64,000 bases of DNA from Lepidostoma basale (GCA_022606425.2 JAHDVF020000177.1:186001-250000), one strand, 5' to 3'; positions 11,155 through 23,075 are shown, counted from the first letter of the stretch. Numbers and translations: made by a program. The notes: generated from the letters alone by a model not told the origin.

Positions 11155-11920
11155 TAATAACAGACTAGTCTATCAATGTCAGCTAACTTGACGAAACCGA
11201 ACGCTGTCGAAATGAAGACAAAAGTGGAAGTATTTCATTATTTTTTAAAATGAACATAACCATGTTTACAAGAAATGGGCGAGTGGAGAGGGATATTGAA
11301 AGAAGGGTTTGGCAGGCAACAAAGTGAATGGTGCACTTAAAGTTGTCATCGCAAACAAAAACCTATCAAAAAAAGCTAGAATGGCAGTGCACAATGGTGT
11401 TCTTCTACTGACCCTTATGTATGGAAGCGAAGCATGGAACTGGCAAAAGAAGGATGAAAGTAGAATAAATGCAGTTGAAATGAGATCTCTTAGAAGAATG
11501 TTTGCATACTCTGTGTATGATAGAGTGCCGAATGAAAATATAAGAAGTGAATGCGGTGCGAATGATGGTGTCATGAACAAAATAATGAAGGGATCATTAA
11601 GATGGTTTGGACATATGGAAAGAATGAATGAAGAAAGAATGGTAAAAAAATATATGTTAATAATGTACCAGAAATAGAGGAAGACCGAGGAAAACGTGGC
11701 ACGATCAAATAAATCAAATATTGAATGTCAGCCATGTGAGGAGTCAGAGAAATCGACGCGCGTGCATGACACGATGTATGAATGTTGAGGAAGCAAGAGA
11801 AATATGTCAGGAAAGAAAAGTGTGGCAGTCCATTCTTTCTGCCTACCCCTTCGGGGAGACGGAGTGATGGTTAGTTAGTTATGAACTTCCATCAAGGGAT
11901 TTGAGTAAAATCATTAGAAC
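11155..11920. repeat. foldback repeat family E copy split by an RTE-A insertion
   Basis: Right half of E (GACGAAACCGAACGCTGTCG, AAGACAAAAGTGGAAGTA) to 11255. Its downstream flank (ATGAACTTCCATCAAGGGAT) resumes at 11881. Same flank as 10785 and 28490. Confidence 0.65.
11256..11880 (+). mobile_element. RTE-A LINE 3' end with target duplication
   Basis: Inserted in an E repeat with ATGAAC on both sides (11250-11255, 11881-11886). This fixes the family's 3' terminus at the (GTTA)n tail. Encodes AVHNGVLLLTLMYGSEAWNW, NAVEMRSLRRMFAYSVYDRV and GSLRWFGHMERMNEERMVKK; an open frame of 122 codons survives (11309-11677) before frameshifts. Confidence 0.88.
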
Positions 11921-11999
11921 GTAATGATGTTTTGGTCAATCTTTTGGTAACAATTTTTCTTAGCTTGTCAACGTAATTAATTAAATTACGACAATTGAG

Positions 12000-12240
12000 G
12001 TGTTCGAGTGGGGTTTGTGAACATATTGTCACTGCGGGGGGACGTCTCAATTATGAAATGTATTATGAATGCACAATCGGGACGCGTGAGTGGCAGTGGG
12101 CGGGCCGCCTGTCCGGGTAATTGCTGCGGGCGGGGGCGGGGGCGGGGTGGGCAGAGAACACCTCAGCTACCGCGCCCTGTCAAACACTTCACAATAATCG
12201 TTCCCGGTGACGGAATGCTGAATGGTGACCCCACACCGTA
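12000..12240 (+). other. G+C-rich island with GC-box-like repeats
   Basis: Contains CGGGCGGGGGCGGGGGCGGG near 12129 and GTGGGCGGGCCGCC. Open for 77 codons on plus but low in coding character. Repeat-free. Could be promoter-like or regulatory; no transcript evidence is visible. Confidence 0.35.
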
Positions 12241-12311
12241 AACAGTGTGCACAATGCACTCAATAGACAATTATTTTCACCTTCTTAAAAAACTATACTC
12301 GTCCTTATAAT

Positions 12312-12815
12312 ATGCAAAAACGATTCATTAAGACAGCTGCAATCTCTGGGGCTCTAAAATCCACAATATGGAAAAACAAAGACATGGCCATTAAGAGTAA
12401 GATGAGAATCTATAAATCATGCGTAAGACCAATAATAACAAATGGCGTCGAAGCTAGGGCGGATACAGTAAGGACCAAACAAGTTTTGAGGACTTCCGAA
12501 ATGAAGACTCTAAGGACGATAGCAGGCAAGACACTGAGGGATCGCGTGAAGAACACCAGAATAAGAGAGATATATGAGGTTGAGGATATTAAAAGATGGA
12601 GCAGACCGCGAAAAAGGGACTGGTACGGTCATGTTAAAAAAATGGACACCACCAGACTCCCCTATATTGCATTGCATAATCAAACTAACGGAACTTGTCC
12701 TCGTGGTAGACCTCCTAAAAGACGGAAGGACAGCTGGGAGTCTTCCTCACAGGAGGAGCAACACTCTGGAGAACAGACCACATAGGTCTACAATAAGGAA
12801 GAAGAAGAAGAAAAT
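12312..12815 (+). mobile_element. RTE-C LINE 3' end, 157-codon open frame
   Basis: Encodes TAAISGALKSTIWKNKDMAI, RIYKSCVRPIITNGVEARAD, EMKTLRTIAGKTLRDRVKN, WYGHVKKMD and CPRGRPPKR: the C-terminal block of another RTE-like family. Uninterrupted from 12312 to 12785, then a GAAGAAGAAGAAG tail. 5'-truncated, relatively young. Confidence 0.8.
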
Positions 12816-12854
12816 TAATTAATAACGCGTCTATCTATCCATTCGTTTTATACG

Positions 12855-13245
12855 TCTATCCGCAAAATCTACAAGGTGGGAAATATTGTCATATGGGGCA
12901 TTGAGACATGAGCGGATACCACAAGAACGAAGGCTAAGCTGCAGGTGGCAAAGATGCGGAAGCTGAGGCAATATCAGGCAAGACTCTTCACGTGAGAAAC
13001 ACGGCTATCCGCAAAATCTGCAAGGTGGGATATAGTGTCAGATGGGGCAGACAACGCAGAAGACACTGGCATGCGCACGTGCGGAGGATGGATCCCTTCA
13101 GAATTCCACACTTTGTGATGCATCAGATTCTTGTTGGCTACCGTCCCCCCGAAAGACCAACAAAAAGATGAAGTGATAGCTGGGAGCTTCCAAAAGAGGC
13201 CAGCCTGACAATAGAAACTGAAAAAGGTCTAAACGGAGAATAATA
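12855..13245 (+). mobile_element. RTE-C-like relic
   Basis: Degenerate copy with an internally repeated AATCTACAAGGTGGGA-type segment (about 12866 and 13015) and eroded RPPK and SWELP coding. Not readable as protein. Confidence 0.5.
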
Positions 13246-14618
13246 CGAATTAATAACGGCACTAATTTAATAATTTTAACATATTACATACGAATAAAAT
13301 GTTTCACTTGATAATGTTTTAACAAACTAATTTTATTAAACTTCGTTTTTTGTCTGCAGAAATGATCTAAAAGATAAATTATCTAACTGATATAATTTGA
13401 TATATTTAATCATTCATTTTATACGTGTATTTTATGTGTAATTTATTATGATCGATAATTTATGCAAACGTGAAATTTATTGTCGTTTTTATGAAACTAA
13501 AATTGCATTTAATTGATACCGGGTTAGGTAATATGTAGTCCATCCAGTATTGATGGGTCATCAACTCATAAATTAGATTCCAAACTAACCAGTCCGGTAG
13601 GTGCCGTTAATTAATTGAACTAGTAACTTATGCTCCTCCATATCTCCATCTACGCCAGAGGTTCTCAAACTAATAAGTCCGCGCCCCCCTTTTTTAGAAA
13701 TCTACAATATATTGCAAATTTCAAGAATTAATGCGACTTGTTGATGAACTTAAACTTAAACAATGAGAGAGCTAAATTTAAATGAAACGATCAAATCTAT
13801 TTTTTATTTGGTAACATACGTGGTTGTAAATTATTTTTAATACATTAATTAATGTTTATATACATTCTTTCGTCTGTAATGATATAATAATATTTTATTT
13901 TTTGTAATGAATTTTTTTGTTGTTGCAGGTATGTATGAATATTTTATCAATAATAATGTTATATTCTAATAATTTATTCTTCTACCACAAGCTTCTACCA
14001 CTTCTACCAAATTACATTAACATTAAACATATTTTAGTGCCCCTTCAAAGTCATTACATCACGAAAAAGATACTTTAAATACTAGCATATTAATATTTAC
14101 ATCTTCCAATGGCAACCGTAACCACAATACTGATTTTTATATGGTATATGTGCGGCTACCACATTGAGAAACAGTGCTCAATAATAGATACACTCCTGTA
14201 CACGGACCAATCTGTGTCAAAAATAAACACAATTACCGATGAAAATTATCCAAATCAGCTGATTTACATAAATCCATCAAGCTAGAACATAAATTATGCC
14301 TGCAATATTTCAAAGTGGTCTGTATTATCGTATTAATTTCTATGTGTACCAACTATAAAACGAAATTCTCGATGATTACTTGCCCGTGTGATGCGATCGC
14401 TTTGGGCGTTTTGACTCTTCGTATAATACGTATGAAACATAATACCCGCCGAAGAAGTGAGCATTTTTTATACAAATATCTGAAGCGAATATACTATTCA
14501 ACAATTTAACATGGCTCGTAGATGTAAACTGTTTTGAGTAAGTTCACATTTTTTTAAGGCTGACTCTAGGAATTTGAATCAATGGCAAAAGAATTTTTTT
14601 GAAAAAAACCCACAAACT
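13246..14618. other. gene-free A+T-rich stretch, possible hAT-like ends
   Basis: CAGAGGTTCTCAAACT at 13659 and, on the complement, CACTGTTTCTCAATGTGG ending at about 14178 resemble hAT terminal repeats, but I see no 8-bp target duplication or transposase. The remaining sequence is A/T-rich. Confidence 0.3.
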
Positions 14619-14690
14619 TACTAACTAACTAACAATCACACCGTCTCTCCGAAGAGGTAGGCAGAAAGAATGGATCGCTACACTGATCTT
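14619..14690 (-). mobile_element. RTE-A LINE 3' tip
   Basis: ACTAACTAACTAAC tail, CCGTCTCTCCGAAGAGGTAG and GCAGAAAGAATGGA: only the last 70 bp. Confidence 0.75.
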
Positions 14691-14799
14691 TTCAAATCCT
14701 ATAATATTGTATTTTCTTCAAAATATAATGTTGTTAATTGAATTTTTTGGAAATTCATTTTAAATAATAAAAAATTTTAATAATACCATTTTATATTTA

Positions 14800-14955
14800 T
14801 TTAGTCTTATTCCGCTTGTTTTATTGTTAGGTCCGGTTTCGACAGCTCGCTGCCAGCTTCTAGTTCGAGCTGACTCGCTTCCATCCTCTGCCCAGAGGAT
14901 AGCAAAAAACTGAAACCTGTCGAAACTAAAGAACAGACGGAATAAAACTATAAAA
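14800..14955. repeat. foldback repeat related to family E
   Basis: Inverted arms ATTCCGCTTGTTTTATTGTT/GGTTTCGACAG and CTGTCGAAACTAAAGAACAG/ACGGAATAAAA. Loop of about 70 bp with its own small CTCTGCCCAGAG palindrome. Confidence 0.65.
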
Positions 14956-14956
14956 A

Positions 14957-15082
14957 TAATCGACGTGCGTACACACGATGTATGAATGCTTAGGAATCGA
15001 GAGAATATATCAGGAAAGAACAGAGTGGCGGTCCATTATTTCTGCCTTCTCCTTCGGAGAGACGGTGTGATGGTTAGTCACT
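14957..15082 (+). mobile_element. RTE-A LINE 3' tip
   Basis: ATCGACGTGCGTACACACGA to GAGACGGTGTGATGGTTAGT; final 125 bp of the family. Confidence 0.75.
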
Positions 15083-15749
15083 TATAATAATTAAAAGATT
15101 TTTTATAATTATAAAGTATAATACATATTCTTTAATTTTCAAAATTCATGTTTTAAAAAAAATCCATTGTTCGCATATACGAGTATGTAAAGAAACACAG
15201 AACTAGAAAGTGAAATGGTACAATTTTCAAACTAAAAGTGTTTTTTTTTCACCATAATTATTTACGGTATTTAAACATGATTTTATCAAACGCTAACACA
15301 TTTTTAAGTGATTTTAAAATAGCGTTTATTAAGTACTGTGTAGATTTTTATCGATTCTTCAAGCCATTTATTCATTGTTAAATTTAGCCCGTTTTTGATA
15401 TGAAATTATAGTAAATTAACAAAAAATAAACAAAAGAATCAAGCATAAAAGATTTTTCGTGAGATGTTATATCAAGTTATCGAGTTTGTTGAAAGGAATG
15501 TTAAAATAATAATTATTTCAAAACCTAATTCTTAACAGTTATCCTTGCGCATGCGATGCCATGTTATGCCTCAAGAAATGTAACTGTATTTTTAAACGCA
15601 ATATTTTGTATCAGATACCTATAATTCCTATACTAGAAATAACAAACACTGCTATAGTGCTGTTACTAATATGTAAGCAGGAGATTTGACAAATAATATA
15701 CGAGGCATACCCACAAAGCGAATCATTAAAATTAATTAGAATTATAAAT
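15083..15749. other. gene-free A+T-rich stretch
   Basis: Nothing recognised. Confidence 0.4.
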
Positions 15750-16385
15750 TAAGATGGCAGTGCACAATGGTGTTTTTGTACCGATTTTGTAAAGCATGGA
15801 AGTAGCCAAAGATGGAAATATAATAAATGTAGTAACAATGAGATCTTTTAGATGATTATACGAAATCCGCATATGATTTGAATGACAAATGAAAATATAA
15901 TACGAATGAAAACGTCAGTTTTCTAGAAGTTTTATTATATTTTATGGGAATGACATGTTTCGCCCCTGACAGACATTTAATAATGCTTTAGAAGGGCGAA
16001 ACATGTCATTTCCATAAAATATAATAAAACGTCTAGAAAACTTACGTTTTCTTTCGTATTATTGATTTAATACGGAGTTTTACATCATTGTTCAAGAAAC
16101 AATAAATAAGAAAATATAGTAAGTGAATGCAGTGCGAAAGAATGCGTTATTAACAATGATAGGTTCAGTCTAGTGTTTTGGACACATGGAAAGAATTAAT
16201 GGTAAAGAAAGTGTACAGCATGAGGGTGTATCGAACAAAAAATAGAGGAAAACCATGGAAAACATGGCACGATCAAATAACCAAATATTAAACCATTGGC
16301 CACGTAAGAAGTTGGAGAAATCGACGTGCGTGCATGACACGATGTATTAATATGGAGGAAGCAAAATTATATTTTATAGACAAAA
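15750..16385 (+). mobile_element. RTE-A LINE relic split by a foldback H insertion
   Basis: GGCAGTGCACAATGGTGTTT to GAATGACAAATG, then the H insertion, then GTGAATGCAGTGCG to GATGTATTAATATGGAGGAA. Strongly decayed; no 3' tail. Confidence 0.7.
15900..16110. repeat. foldback repeat family H, complete copy with target duplication
   Basis: Inverted arms around 15908-15975 and 15985-16060 (GAAAACGTCAGTTTTCTAGA; TTTATGGGAATGACATGTTT and complements), then CATTGTTCAAGAAACAATAA. AAAATATA flanks both ends (15892-15899, 16111-16118), and removing the unit restores the RTE-A sequence. It gives a length of 211 bp for the family. The loop side carries GGGCGAAACATGTC. Confidence 0.82.
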
Positions 16386-17387
16386 CCGCTTAAAAAAGAA
16401 TGCAATTGTTGGAAACTTAAAATTGTATACCTATATTTGTCATCCATATAAGTTTTTGTACAATTGAATCGAAAAACCTAATAATGATCACTAAGACACC
16501 TATCATAGATAAGCAGAATGTGTAATTGCTATATTTGCATTATTACCGCAATGATTATTGCACAAAGCAAGCATGAATGCACACAAAATTCTAATGGCTG
16601 AACACGAAATATTCTAAACTGTAACAGAGGCTAACGGCTATCGCGGGTGGAGCAGAGAGAATGGTGTGAGGAGAATGAAAGGAAAATGGGAATGAAGTGT
16701 TTAGTGGTGTAAAGGGGGATACAGCAGGGCCGGACATGGCGTAGGTACAAAATATTCCACTAAACATCAACCCATGAAAAACATTTCGAAAAAAATTTAC
16801 CAATGTTATCAAATCAGAATTCATTCGATATATAAAACAAATTGTGATTTTAATTTATTAAAAATTGTGATTTTTAATTAGTATGCGTGTATACGAATAT
16901 ATTTTAGTACAATTTCAATTCGAAAAGTCCATTATGTTTAGGAAAATTGATTATACTACGTATCTTATGCTGGAATTAGATAGGATCTAAAAATGATTTT
17001 AAGGATATTAAAATCTCACGGAATACAACTATAGCAGCGCAGAGTAACAGCTTTTGCAGGGCATGGGGCCATATATTCAATTAATATCACTTTATTTTTC
17101 TCAAAAGACATTTCAAACATATTTTTAGTTTAAGGTAACTATTTGAGAACATGCAAAATATCAGGAACACATGAGAGAAGATTTTCCTTTAGGAAGACAA
17201 GATACTCTCTATAATCAAAAGTATTTGTCTTCTGAACGTACTTTTACTACTATGAAATACGTCGATCTCTGGGGAAATCGTGTTCAGATTAGGAGATCTT
17301 ATTTTATATGCCAAATTGCCGCACAAAAACATTTCGAAGTTCTCCTGTATTGAAAATGATTATACTACTAAAAGAAGTGGAATTCAA
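16386..17387. other. gene-free A+T-rich stretch
   Basis: A 77-codon minus frame (16824-16591) and other short frames have no recognisable content. No repeat family identified. Confidence 0.3.
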
Positions 17388-17475
17388 GATAAATCTCTTT
17401 AGATGCAGATCTAGCGAATTTGTGAACACTCTCATAATAAGAGCAAGATAAGAGTAACTTTCATATTTATAATAT
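17388..17475 (+). repeat. unnamed repeat O, copy 1
   Basis: ATCTCTTTAGATGCAGATCT to CATATTTATAATATG, similar to 57203-57295. About 90 bp. Confidence 0.55.
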
Positions 17476-17489
17476 GAATATTTCCTTTG

Positions 17490-17690
17490 TTGACTGCTGA
17501 CTTGGAGACCGTGGACGGCAAAGAGAAGTGCAGGGCAACCGTAATTACGGTGGAAGGATGATCTGAACAGACATGTCGGAATAATCTGGATGCAGTCTGC
17601 ACAAGACAGAGTGACATGGAAGAGAATGGAGGAGGCCTTTGCCCAGGAGTGGACGGGAATAGGCTGAGGAAGAAGGAAGAGAAGAAGATG
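17490..17690 (+). mobile_element. RTE-B LINE 3' end
   Basis: GCTGACTTGGAGACCGTGGA through AGTGGACGGGAATAGGCTGA and GAAGAAGG tail; the WRPWTAKRSAGQP-type and EEAFAQEWTGIG-type coding is readable with shifts. Confidence 0.75.
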
Positions 17691-17811
17691 TTTCCTTTGG
17701 AGTACTTTTTTTCAATGTATACTCGTATGCATCGGTTTGGCTTACACAGTAATGATCTAAATAGCTATTTAAAAAAATGCTATAGCTTTATTATGATGTG
17801 TAATCAGGGGG

Positions 17812-18060
17812 GCAGCATGCATCTAGAAGTTTGATAGACGGGCCTGGCTACAGTGATTGGAAACAATTTGGCTGTCGGCCGGCGGGCGGTGAGGTGGCTA
17901 CCGCATAATTTGTGGTTGCGGGAGTCAAAAACCCCACGACCAAATAAATCAACAGACCTGAACAGGTGAGGACCATACATTACGAGCTCCTTCATTACAC
18001 CAGGGCTCCCAGCGACAGGACGGGAGTTTCACTGCCCATACAACGTTGAGAAACGCTCTA
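17812..18060. mobile_element. hAT-like non-autonomous DNA transposon remnant
   Basis: One end reads, on the complement, GAGCGTTTCTCAACGTTG, close to the CAG(A/T)G-(N)TTCTCAA ends of many hAT elements. The other end (GGGGGGCAGCATGCATCTAG) resembles the interior of such MITEs. No target duplication or transposase seen. Confidence 0.4.
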
Positions 18061-18363
18061 CTTTCACTACTTCGCATTATACCGTGCTAACTTGAACAAA
18101 AAAAGACCTTAGATGTTTATTTATTAAAAATATACGTCAAGCTAAACCAGTTAACTGTTCATTGAAAAAAATCCTTTCAACTTAAATATAATACATTTTT
18201 TAAATCTACGAGTATTTTAATACATAATTTTTACTTTATAAGTAAAATACTTAAAAAGTCCATTGTTTTGGCCGAAACACTATGATACTTCAACATTATT
18301 ACTGTTAAAATTTATAACACTGTTATAATATCACAATTTATTTTTCTTCACTGAGAATGTCGC

Positions 18364-18399
18364 GACAGCTGTTTCGCCAACCGATGTTGGCATCATCAG
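18364..18399 (-). ncRNA. hammerhead-like motif in foldback I (left arm)
   Basis: Minus strand: CTGATGA, one extra T, stem GCCAAC/GTTGGC with 4-nt loop, GAAA, palindromic ACAGCTGT, then C (GTC cleavage-type triplet). The extra base after CTGATGA and a weakly paired stem I are departures from the canonical ribozyme. Activity untested. Confidence 0.4.
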
Positions 18400-18437
18400 G
18401 TGTCACAAAAAAATCCACAAAAAGTTTTTTGTAACAC

Positions 18438-18473
18438 CTGATGATGCTAACATCGGTTGGCGAAACAGCTGTC
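18438..18473 (+). ncRNA. hammerhead-like motif in foldback I (right arm)
   Basis: Same layout as the left-arm motif, stem II GCTAAC/GTTGGC with one T-G wobble. GAAAC and GTC intact. Confidence 0.4.
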
Positions 18474-18622
18474 GCCACATTCTCAGTGAATAAAAATAAA
18501 TTGTGATATTATAACAGTGTTATAAAATTTTACAGTAGTAAAATACTTCTGCAGGCAAATAGGTGAAAATTAAATACTTCAGTTATAAGAAATAAGAAAT
18601 ATTGGCGTGGTGTAATTGATTA

Positions 18623-18860
18623 TTCAAGATAATGTTGAAGGAAAACGAAGTGTTTAAAAAAGAAAATTATCCTAGTTAAAAAAACGAATACAACATCCTT
18701 ATTGTATTCCAACTGAGCGCCCTTGGAGTGATCTCTCACAAAAATGGCGCTATAAAAATCATCATCATCATCATCATTATATTGTTTAGAGCTATTACAT
18801 GTAAATTAAAAATAGCCATGATGTTATCTAATCTTCAATAGGAGATGAACAATTAGAAAA
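18623..18860 (+). repeat. unnamed repeat L, copy 1
   Basis: CAAGATAATGTTGAAGGAAA, AAATTATCCTAG and ATAGCCATGATGTTATCTAA with CAATAGGAGATGA match 34905-35170 in order. Includes a short (ATC)n near 18757. Possibly a LINE 3' end (VVQPPIGEE-like reading at 35060). Confidence 0.55.
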
Positions 18861-20084
18861 TAGGTAATATATTAGGTAATTTAGGTAATATAAGGATACA
18901 TTGATGACAAATACTACTATCAAAATAAATACTATAAATATATAGATAAATAAATAGTTTTCTGGTTAACTAAACAATGATATGTAACTATATATGATAT
19001 TTATTTATTAATAGGAAAATTGCGTTTTTTGGAAGATTTAAAATTGTATTTATAGAGATGGACATTTTTCATCTAACTAGGTGGTAGTAAGGCGAAATAT
19101 GATATCAAAATGTTTAGAAAAAACACGTTAAAAACAATTGAATAGCGATAATGGGATTTGAGTTAAAGTATTTTTATAGTAAAGTGTATTCTTAAATCGC
19201 GTAAAAATATTTATACGTTATTTCTTAAAACGTAGAATTAAAAAATACTTCAATAATTATGATACAACCTTCAAGGTTGTTCGTTACAGCAACTCTTGTT
19301 ATTCCGACTGTTTATGAGTATTTTTCCTACTATTCGTTAGAGATACAAGGTGAAATATTTATAATTTGTTTGAAATTTTTAATTCTAAAGCCCATGCGGC
19401 AATTAAAAATATACTGTTTATCCCAACACAGGCCTTTGTTCGTTTTATCTGTATCTACATAATATTTAAACAATTTCGTCGAAAAATTGCTTATCATTAA
19501 TCCGTGAAAATTTTTCAATTACGAAATGTGCCATTGTTCCTATTCACGATTGTCTTCTCTAAGTGCCCGTCAATTCTAATTCATACCTCTTCTGAATGGA
19601 AAGTCGAATTATGACTCTCACATAAATTAGAAAAAAAATCAACAGGTTAGCAAACAATAAAATTGTACACAATTTGTTTCCAGCATACAAATAAAATCAT
19701 TAGCCCTATTATCTGGAGGACGGTGGTATGAGAAGGTTATGGCGCCCAAATTCTCCTCCAAAATAATCAACATTTGTACGTAACTCCAATATGACAGAGA
19801 TCTTAACCGCCATATTTACAATACGAGTATAAACATACAAATTAAAAAGGTTAAAATTCATTAATTCATATGCTGAAGAAGGGAAGCCTGTGTCCCGAAA
19901 TATGTTTGTGAAAGGTATAGGGTTTTTTTAGAGCAATGCAATACATATTCAAAATGAAAAAAAAACACATTAAAATAATGTTAATGTCTATGATATTGGC
20001 TTGATTTAAAAGATAATTTTATACCATTCTTGTTTAAATATGATTTCGGGCATATGAGCTCCACGGCTAGCTCGACAGAAGCGC
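18861..20084. other. gene-free A+T-rich stretch
   Basis: Small frames only. One hammerhead-like motif at 19873 is listed separately; the remainder shows nothing recognisable. Confidence 0.4.
19873..19906 (+). ncRNA. hammerhead-like motif, solitary
   Basis: CTGAAGA, one extra A, stem GGGA/TCCC with an 8-nt loop, GAAA, TATGT. No inverted partner arm seen. Stem I pairing weak. Confidence 0.3.
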
Positions 20085-20172
20085 AATCGTGAAATCGCAC
20101 AGCGCAGGATAGGGAAGAGTTTACCAGGGTGATCGCCAACGTCGGGGGGGCCTGACAGGGGACTTTAAGAAG
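20085..20172 (+). mobile_element. RTE-D LINE 3' tip
   Basis: GGTGATCGCCAACGTCGGGG, stop, CTTTAAGAAGAA tail. Confidence 0.65.
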
Positions 20173-20611
20173 AATGCTGATTGTTTTGTATTGCTTTTAC
20201 ATTACTACGTTGATCCGCCGTTAATCTTTTGGTGCAATATCCAGAGTAATAGCTGCTATTGCAACTGAAACCTGCGTGAGTGTTACGGGCGGTGACTGCA
20301 CGCTCGGACTGTACCGTATGCAAAGTGAAAATAATATAGTTAATAGCCGACCTCCGATTCGCCAATAAGAAGTAACAATGTGGTCAGATAATTTAGGTGC
20401 AATTGTAACATCAATATAAATCACAAAGTATTGTGTTTTTTTTAACTTCTGCGTGTCTTTCCGCGTGAAGGGCGACTGCTTTGGGCATGCAAGTAGGCCG
20501 GGCTACCTGATCACGATACAAAATGCTTAATCAGATTATTAAACATATCAAAAGTCATGTAATTTCGTATGAAGCACTTAATTTTTGGTAAGCCATTCTT
20601 CTTCGATGTCT
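20173..20611. other. repeat-free stretch of balanced composition
   Basis: TTACGGGCGGTGACTGCACG and GTAGGCCGGGCTACCTGATC stand out; two short minus frames at 20165-20424 overlap each other. No gene recognised. Confidence 0.3.
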
Positions 20612-20745
20612 TCTTCGATGGCCCTACAGCCCATATCGAGCCTTAGCCTCCAGTATTCTTCGCTTCCAACTCCTCCAGTCCTCTGCTTCGACCCTCCAAT
20701 CTGACACTCGTAACAATTTCGCTCCATCTCTCCCAACTTAATCCT
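20612..20745 (-). mobile_element. RTE-M LINE relic
   Basis: CCCTACAGCCCATATCGAGC and TCCAACTCCTCCAGTCC resemble the antisense segment at 50935-51010. Short and decayed. Confidence 0.5.
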
Positions 20746-20814
20746 TTTAAAAATAATTTAAAACACTTGAAATGAGATCTGAGCCATTATTAAAAATAAT
20801 TTAAAACACTTAGA

Positions 20815-21095
20815 AATTATGTCTATTAGACGAATGTGTGCATACTCTGTGTATGATGGAGTGTCGAATGAAAATATAAGAAGTGAATGCGGTGCGAATG
20901 ATGGTGTCATGAACGAAATATTTAAAGGATCATTAAGATGGTTCGGACATATGGAAAGAATAAATGAAGAAAGAATGGTAAAAAATTATATGTTAACGAT
21001 GCAAATGGAACCAGAAATAGAGGAAAACCGAGGAAAACGTGGCACGATCAAATAAATCAAATACTAAATGTCGGCCATTAGTTAGTTAGTTAAAT
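20815..21095 (+). mobile_element. RTE-A LINE 3' end, truncated
   Basis: Open for 78 codons (20819-21055): MCAYSVYDGV, NENIRSECGANDG, GSLRWFGHMERINEERMVK. Then jumps from the KTWHDQIN region to a GTTAGTTAGTTA tail: an internal deletion of about 170 bp relative to 33690. Confidence 0.8.
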
Positions 21096-21404
21096 TGACG
21101 TTTCAACTAAAGAATGTTGTCATTTGTATAGAATAAACAATTCCTTTATTTTAAGTATTATACATGTTTCCAAAGAAACCATTATGACTCAATACGCTAG
21201 AAAAAGCATCAGGTATAAATGTGAAAGTGCCATCACTCATATTGTTTTTAAGTTTCGAAAATTTTATTTAATGTGTCACACCTACTCGTTTTTTTGTTTG
21301 TTTGTAAAACCAAAAAAATATTATTACATACCTACCATATAAGTGGGAGATACAGAGAATATAATTCTACCAGGTAAATTATTTCTATTTTGCTTTTTAA
21401 TATA

Positions 21405-22120
21405 CTTTGTTTATGCAACACTTACATTAAAAAAAACATTAAAATTACATAGACATGTTTCTGCCAACTAGTCCTTCTTCAGTGATACATATTATAAAGA
21501 TACATATTTAAAATATTATAAAATTGTTAACATGATCTGACAGATCTTATGAAGATTTATTTTGGAACGTTTATGCTTTTGTTATAACAACGAGTATGAT
21601 TCAATTTAAAATTTAAAATAATAACTTAAAATTTTTATTGGGGTTCAGGTAATTACTTACAACAAAGGAAATAAATCAAAGGTTGGACTTGACGTTAAAT
21701 TTAATTGATTATTTATAAATAAATAAAAAATTTAATAGCATATTTGCTATTAAAATTATATTTCTATTATTAACATGCAAAATTTCAACGCCAATATCTT
21801 TATTAAATGAATGATCTTTTTCAATGAGTACAAAAAGTATATAAAAAAGAAAAAGAGAAAAAAACATCATAACAACACAAAGTATGGCGAATATAGAAGA
21901 GATATAATAATATTTTAAATTTTAAATTGAATCATGATATTTGTTATAACAAAAGCCTAAACGTTTCAAAATAAATCTTTATAACATCTGTCAGATCATG
22001 TAAACAATTTTATAATATTTTAAATATGTATCTTTATAATATAATATGTATCACTGAAGAAGGACTGGTTGTCCGAAACATGTCTATTTAATTTTCATTT
22101 TAATTTTTTAATGTAAGCGT
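21405..22120. repeat. foldback repeat family K
   Basis: Inverted arms of about 200 nt, 21420-21625 and 21912-22105 (ATGTATCACTGAAGAAGGAC, ACATGATCTGACAGATCTTA, TTATAACAA and complements), with a 285-nt centre. A 70-bp stretch at 21838-21910 recurs directly at 22139-22205 (AAAGTATGGCGAATATAGAAG). Motif at both outer ends, listed separately for the better one. Confidence 0.75.
22054..22084 (+). ncRNA. hammerhead-like motif in foldback K
   Basis: CTGAAGA, extra A, stem GGAC/GTCC with 5-nt loop, GAAA, palindromic ACATGT, C. The opposite arm (21452-21482, minus) keeps CTGAAGA and GAAACATGTC but has lost stem II pairing. Stem I not convincing. Confidence 0.35.
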
Positions 22121-22587
22121 TGTACGAGTATATATTAAGTATATAAAAAAGAAAATGAGAAATAAAGCATCTACGACACAAAGTATGGCGAATATAGAAG
22201 AAATTATTTCTGTTTATATAATATTATCACCATAAAATGTGTTATTGCAAATTATACATTCAACAAAATATGCAATCGGGTTTATAACTTCGTAAAGCAT
22301 TTGGAATTGCTCTTTACTAATCGACAACCGGTTTCGTTGAAATGAAAGTATTTACTTATCGAATCTTCATCTTGGGAAATGCACAGTTTTAACCGGTAAA
22401 CTTATTGATTGAAATAAATAGTTCATTAAAACATGTTGCATGTAATATAAATGTAAATGCAAATCGATAATCGCTAAAATGATATAAACTTTTTGCCATG
22501 ATTATATAAATAAAATTAAATTGTTTTATGATTCCGACCGGTTTATAAGAAATAACTCGATACAATCGGAAAGGTGATAAATAGTTA

Positions 22588-23075
22588 ACTAACTAAGTAA
22601 CTAACCATCAAGCCGTTTCCCCGGAGGGGTAGGCAGAGAAGATGGATCGCCACAATGCTCTGCCCTGGCATACCTCTAGGGCTTCCTCTTCATTCATAAA
22701 TCGTACCATGCATGCACGTCGATTATTCCGACTTCGAATGTGACCGCCTTTTAGTAATTGATTAATTTGGTCATGCCATGTTTTCATCGGTCGTCCTCGG
22801 CTTCTTTTTCCACTCTCATCCATTCGTTCCATATGTCCAAACCATCTCAGGGATCCTTTTTTTAATTTTTACAATGATGCAGTCATCTGCCTTACATTTC
22901 TTTCTTATTTCATCGTTCGGTATTCTATCATACAACGTTTCCCGCACATTTTTCTTAGTGATCTCATTTCTACGGCGTTTATCCTGCTTTCATCCTTCTT
23001 TTGCCAGCTCCAAGCTTCACTTTCATACATGAGGGTTGGCACTAGAACTCTGTGTACTGCCATCTTTGCTTCTGT
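22588..23075 (-). mobile_element. RTE-A' LINE 3' end
   Basis: Minus strand: MERMDESGKRSRGRP, KTWHDQINQLLKGGHIRSR, RRACMVRFMNEEEALEVCQG and WRSIFSAYPSGETA with stop and (GTTA)n. An open frame of 74 codons remains; an upstream GSEAWSWQKKDES-type part is shifted. Confidence 0.82.

Larger units (their letters stand above)
18243..18545. repeat. foldback repeat family I, two-armed copy
   Basis: Arms ACAGTGTTATAATATCACAATT-type with GACAGCTGTTTCGCCAACCG, and the complement CGGTTGGCGAAACAGCTGTC with TTATAACAGTGTTATAA, about 130 nt each around a short loop. The two hammerhead-like cores point away from each other. Same family as 24790, 48340 and 62244. Confidence 0.85.

Noticed and set aside
13659..14178. 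hAT element between CAGAGGTTCTCAAACT and TTGAGAAACAGTG
   Set aside because: Ends are only roughly matching and no 8-bp target duplication is visible; kept only as a remark.
18757..18780. Repeated ATC units and other short periodic tracts as a CRISPR array
   Set aside because: Simple microsatellite in a eukaryotic genome; no spacers or cas genes.
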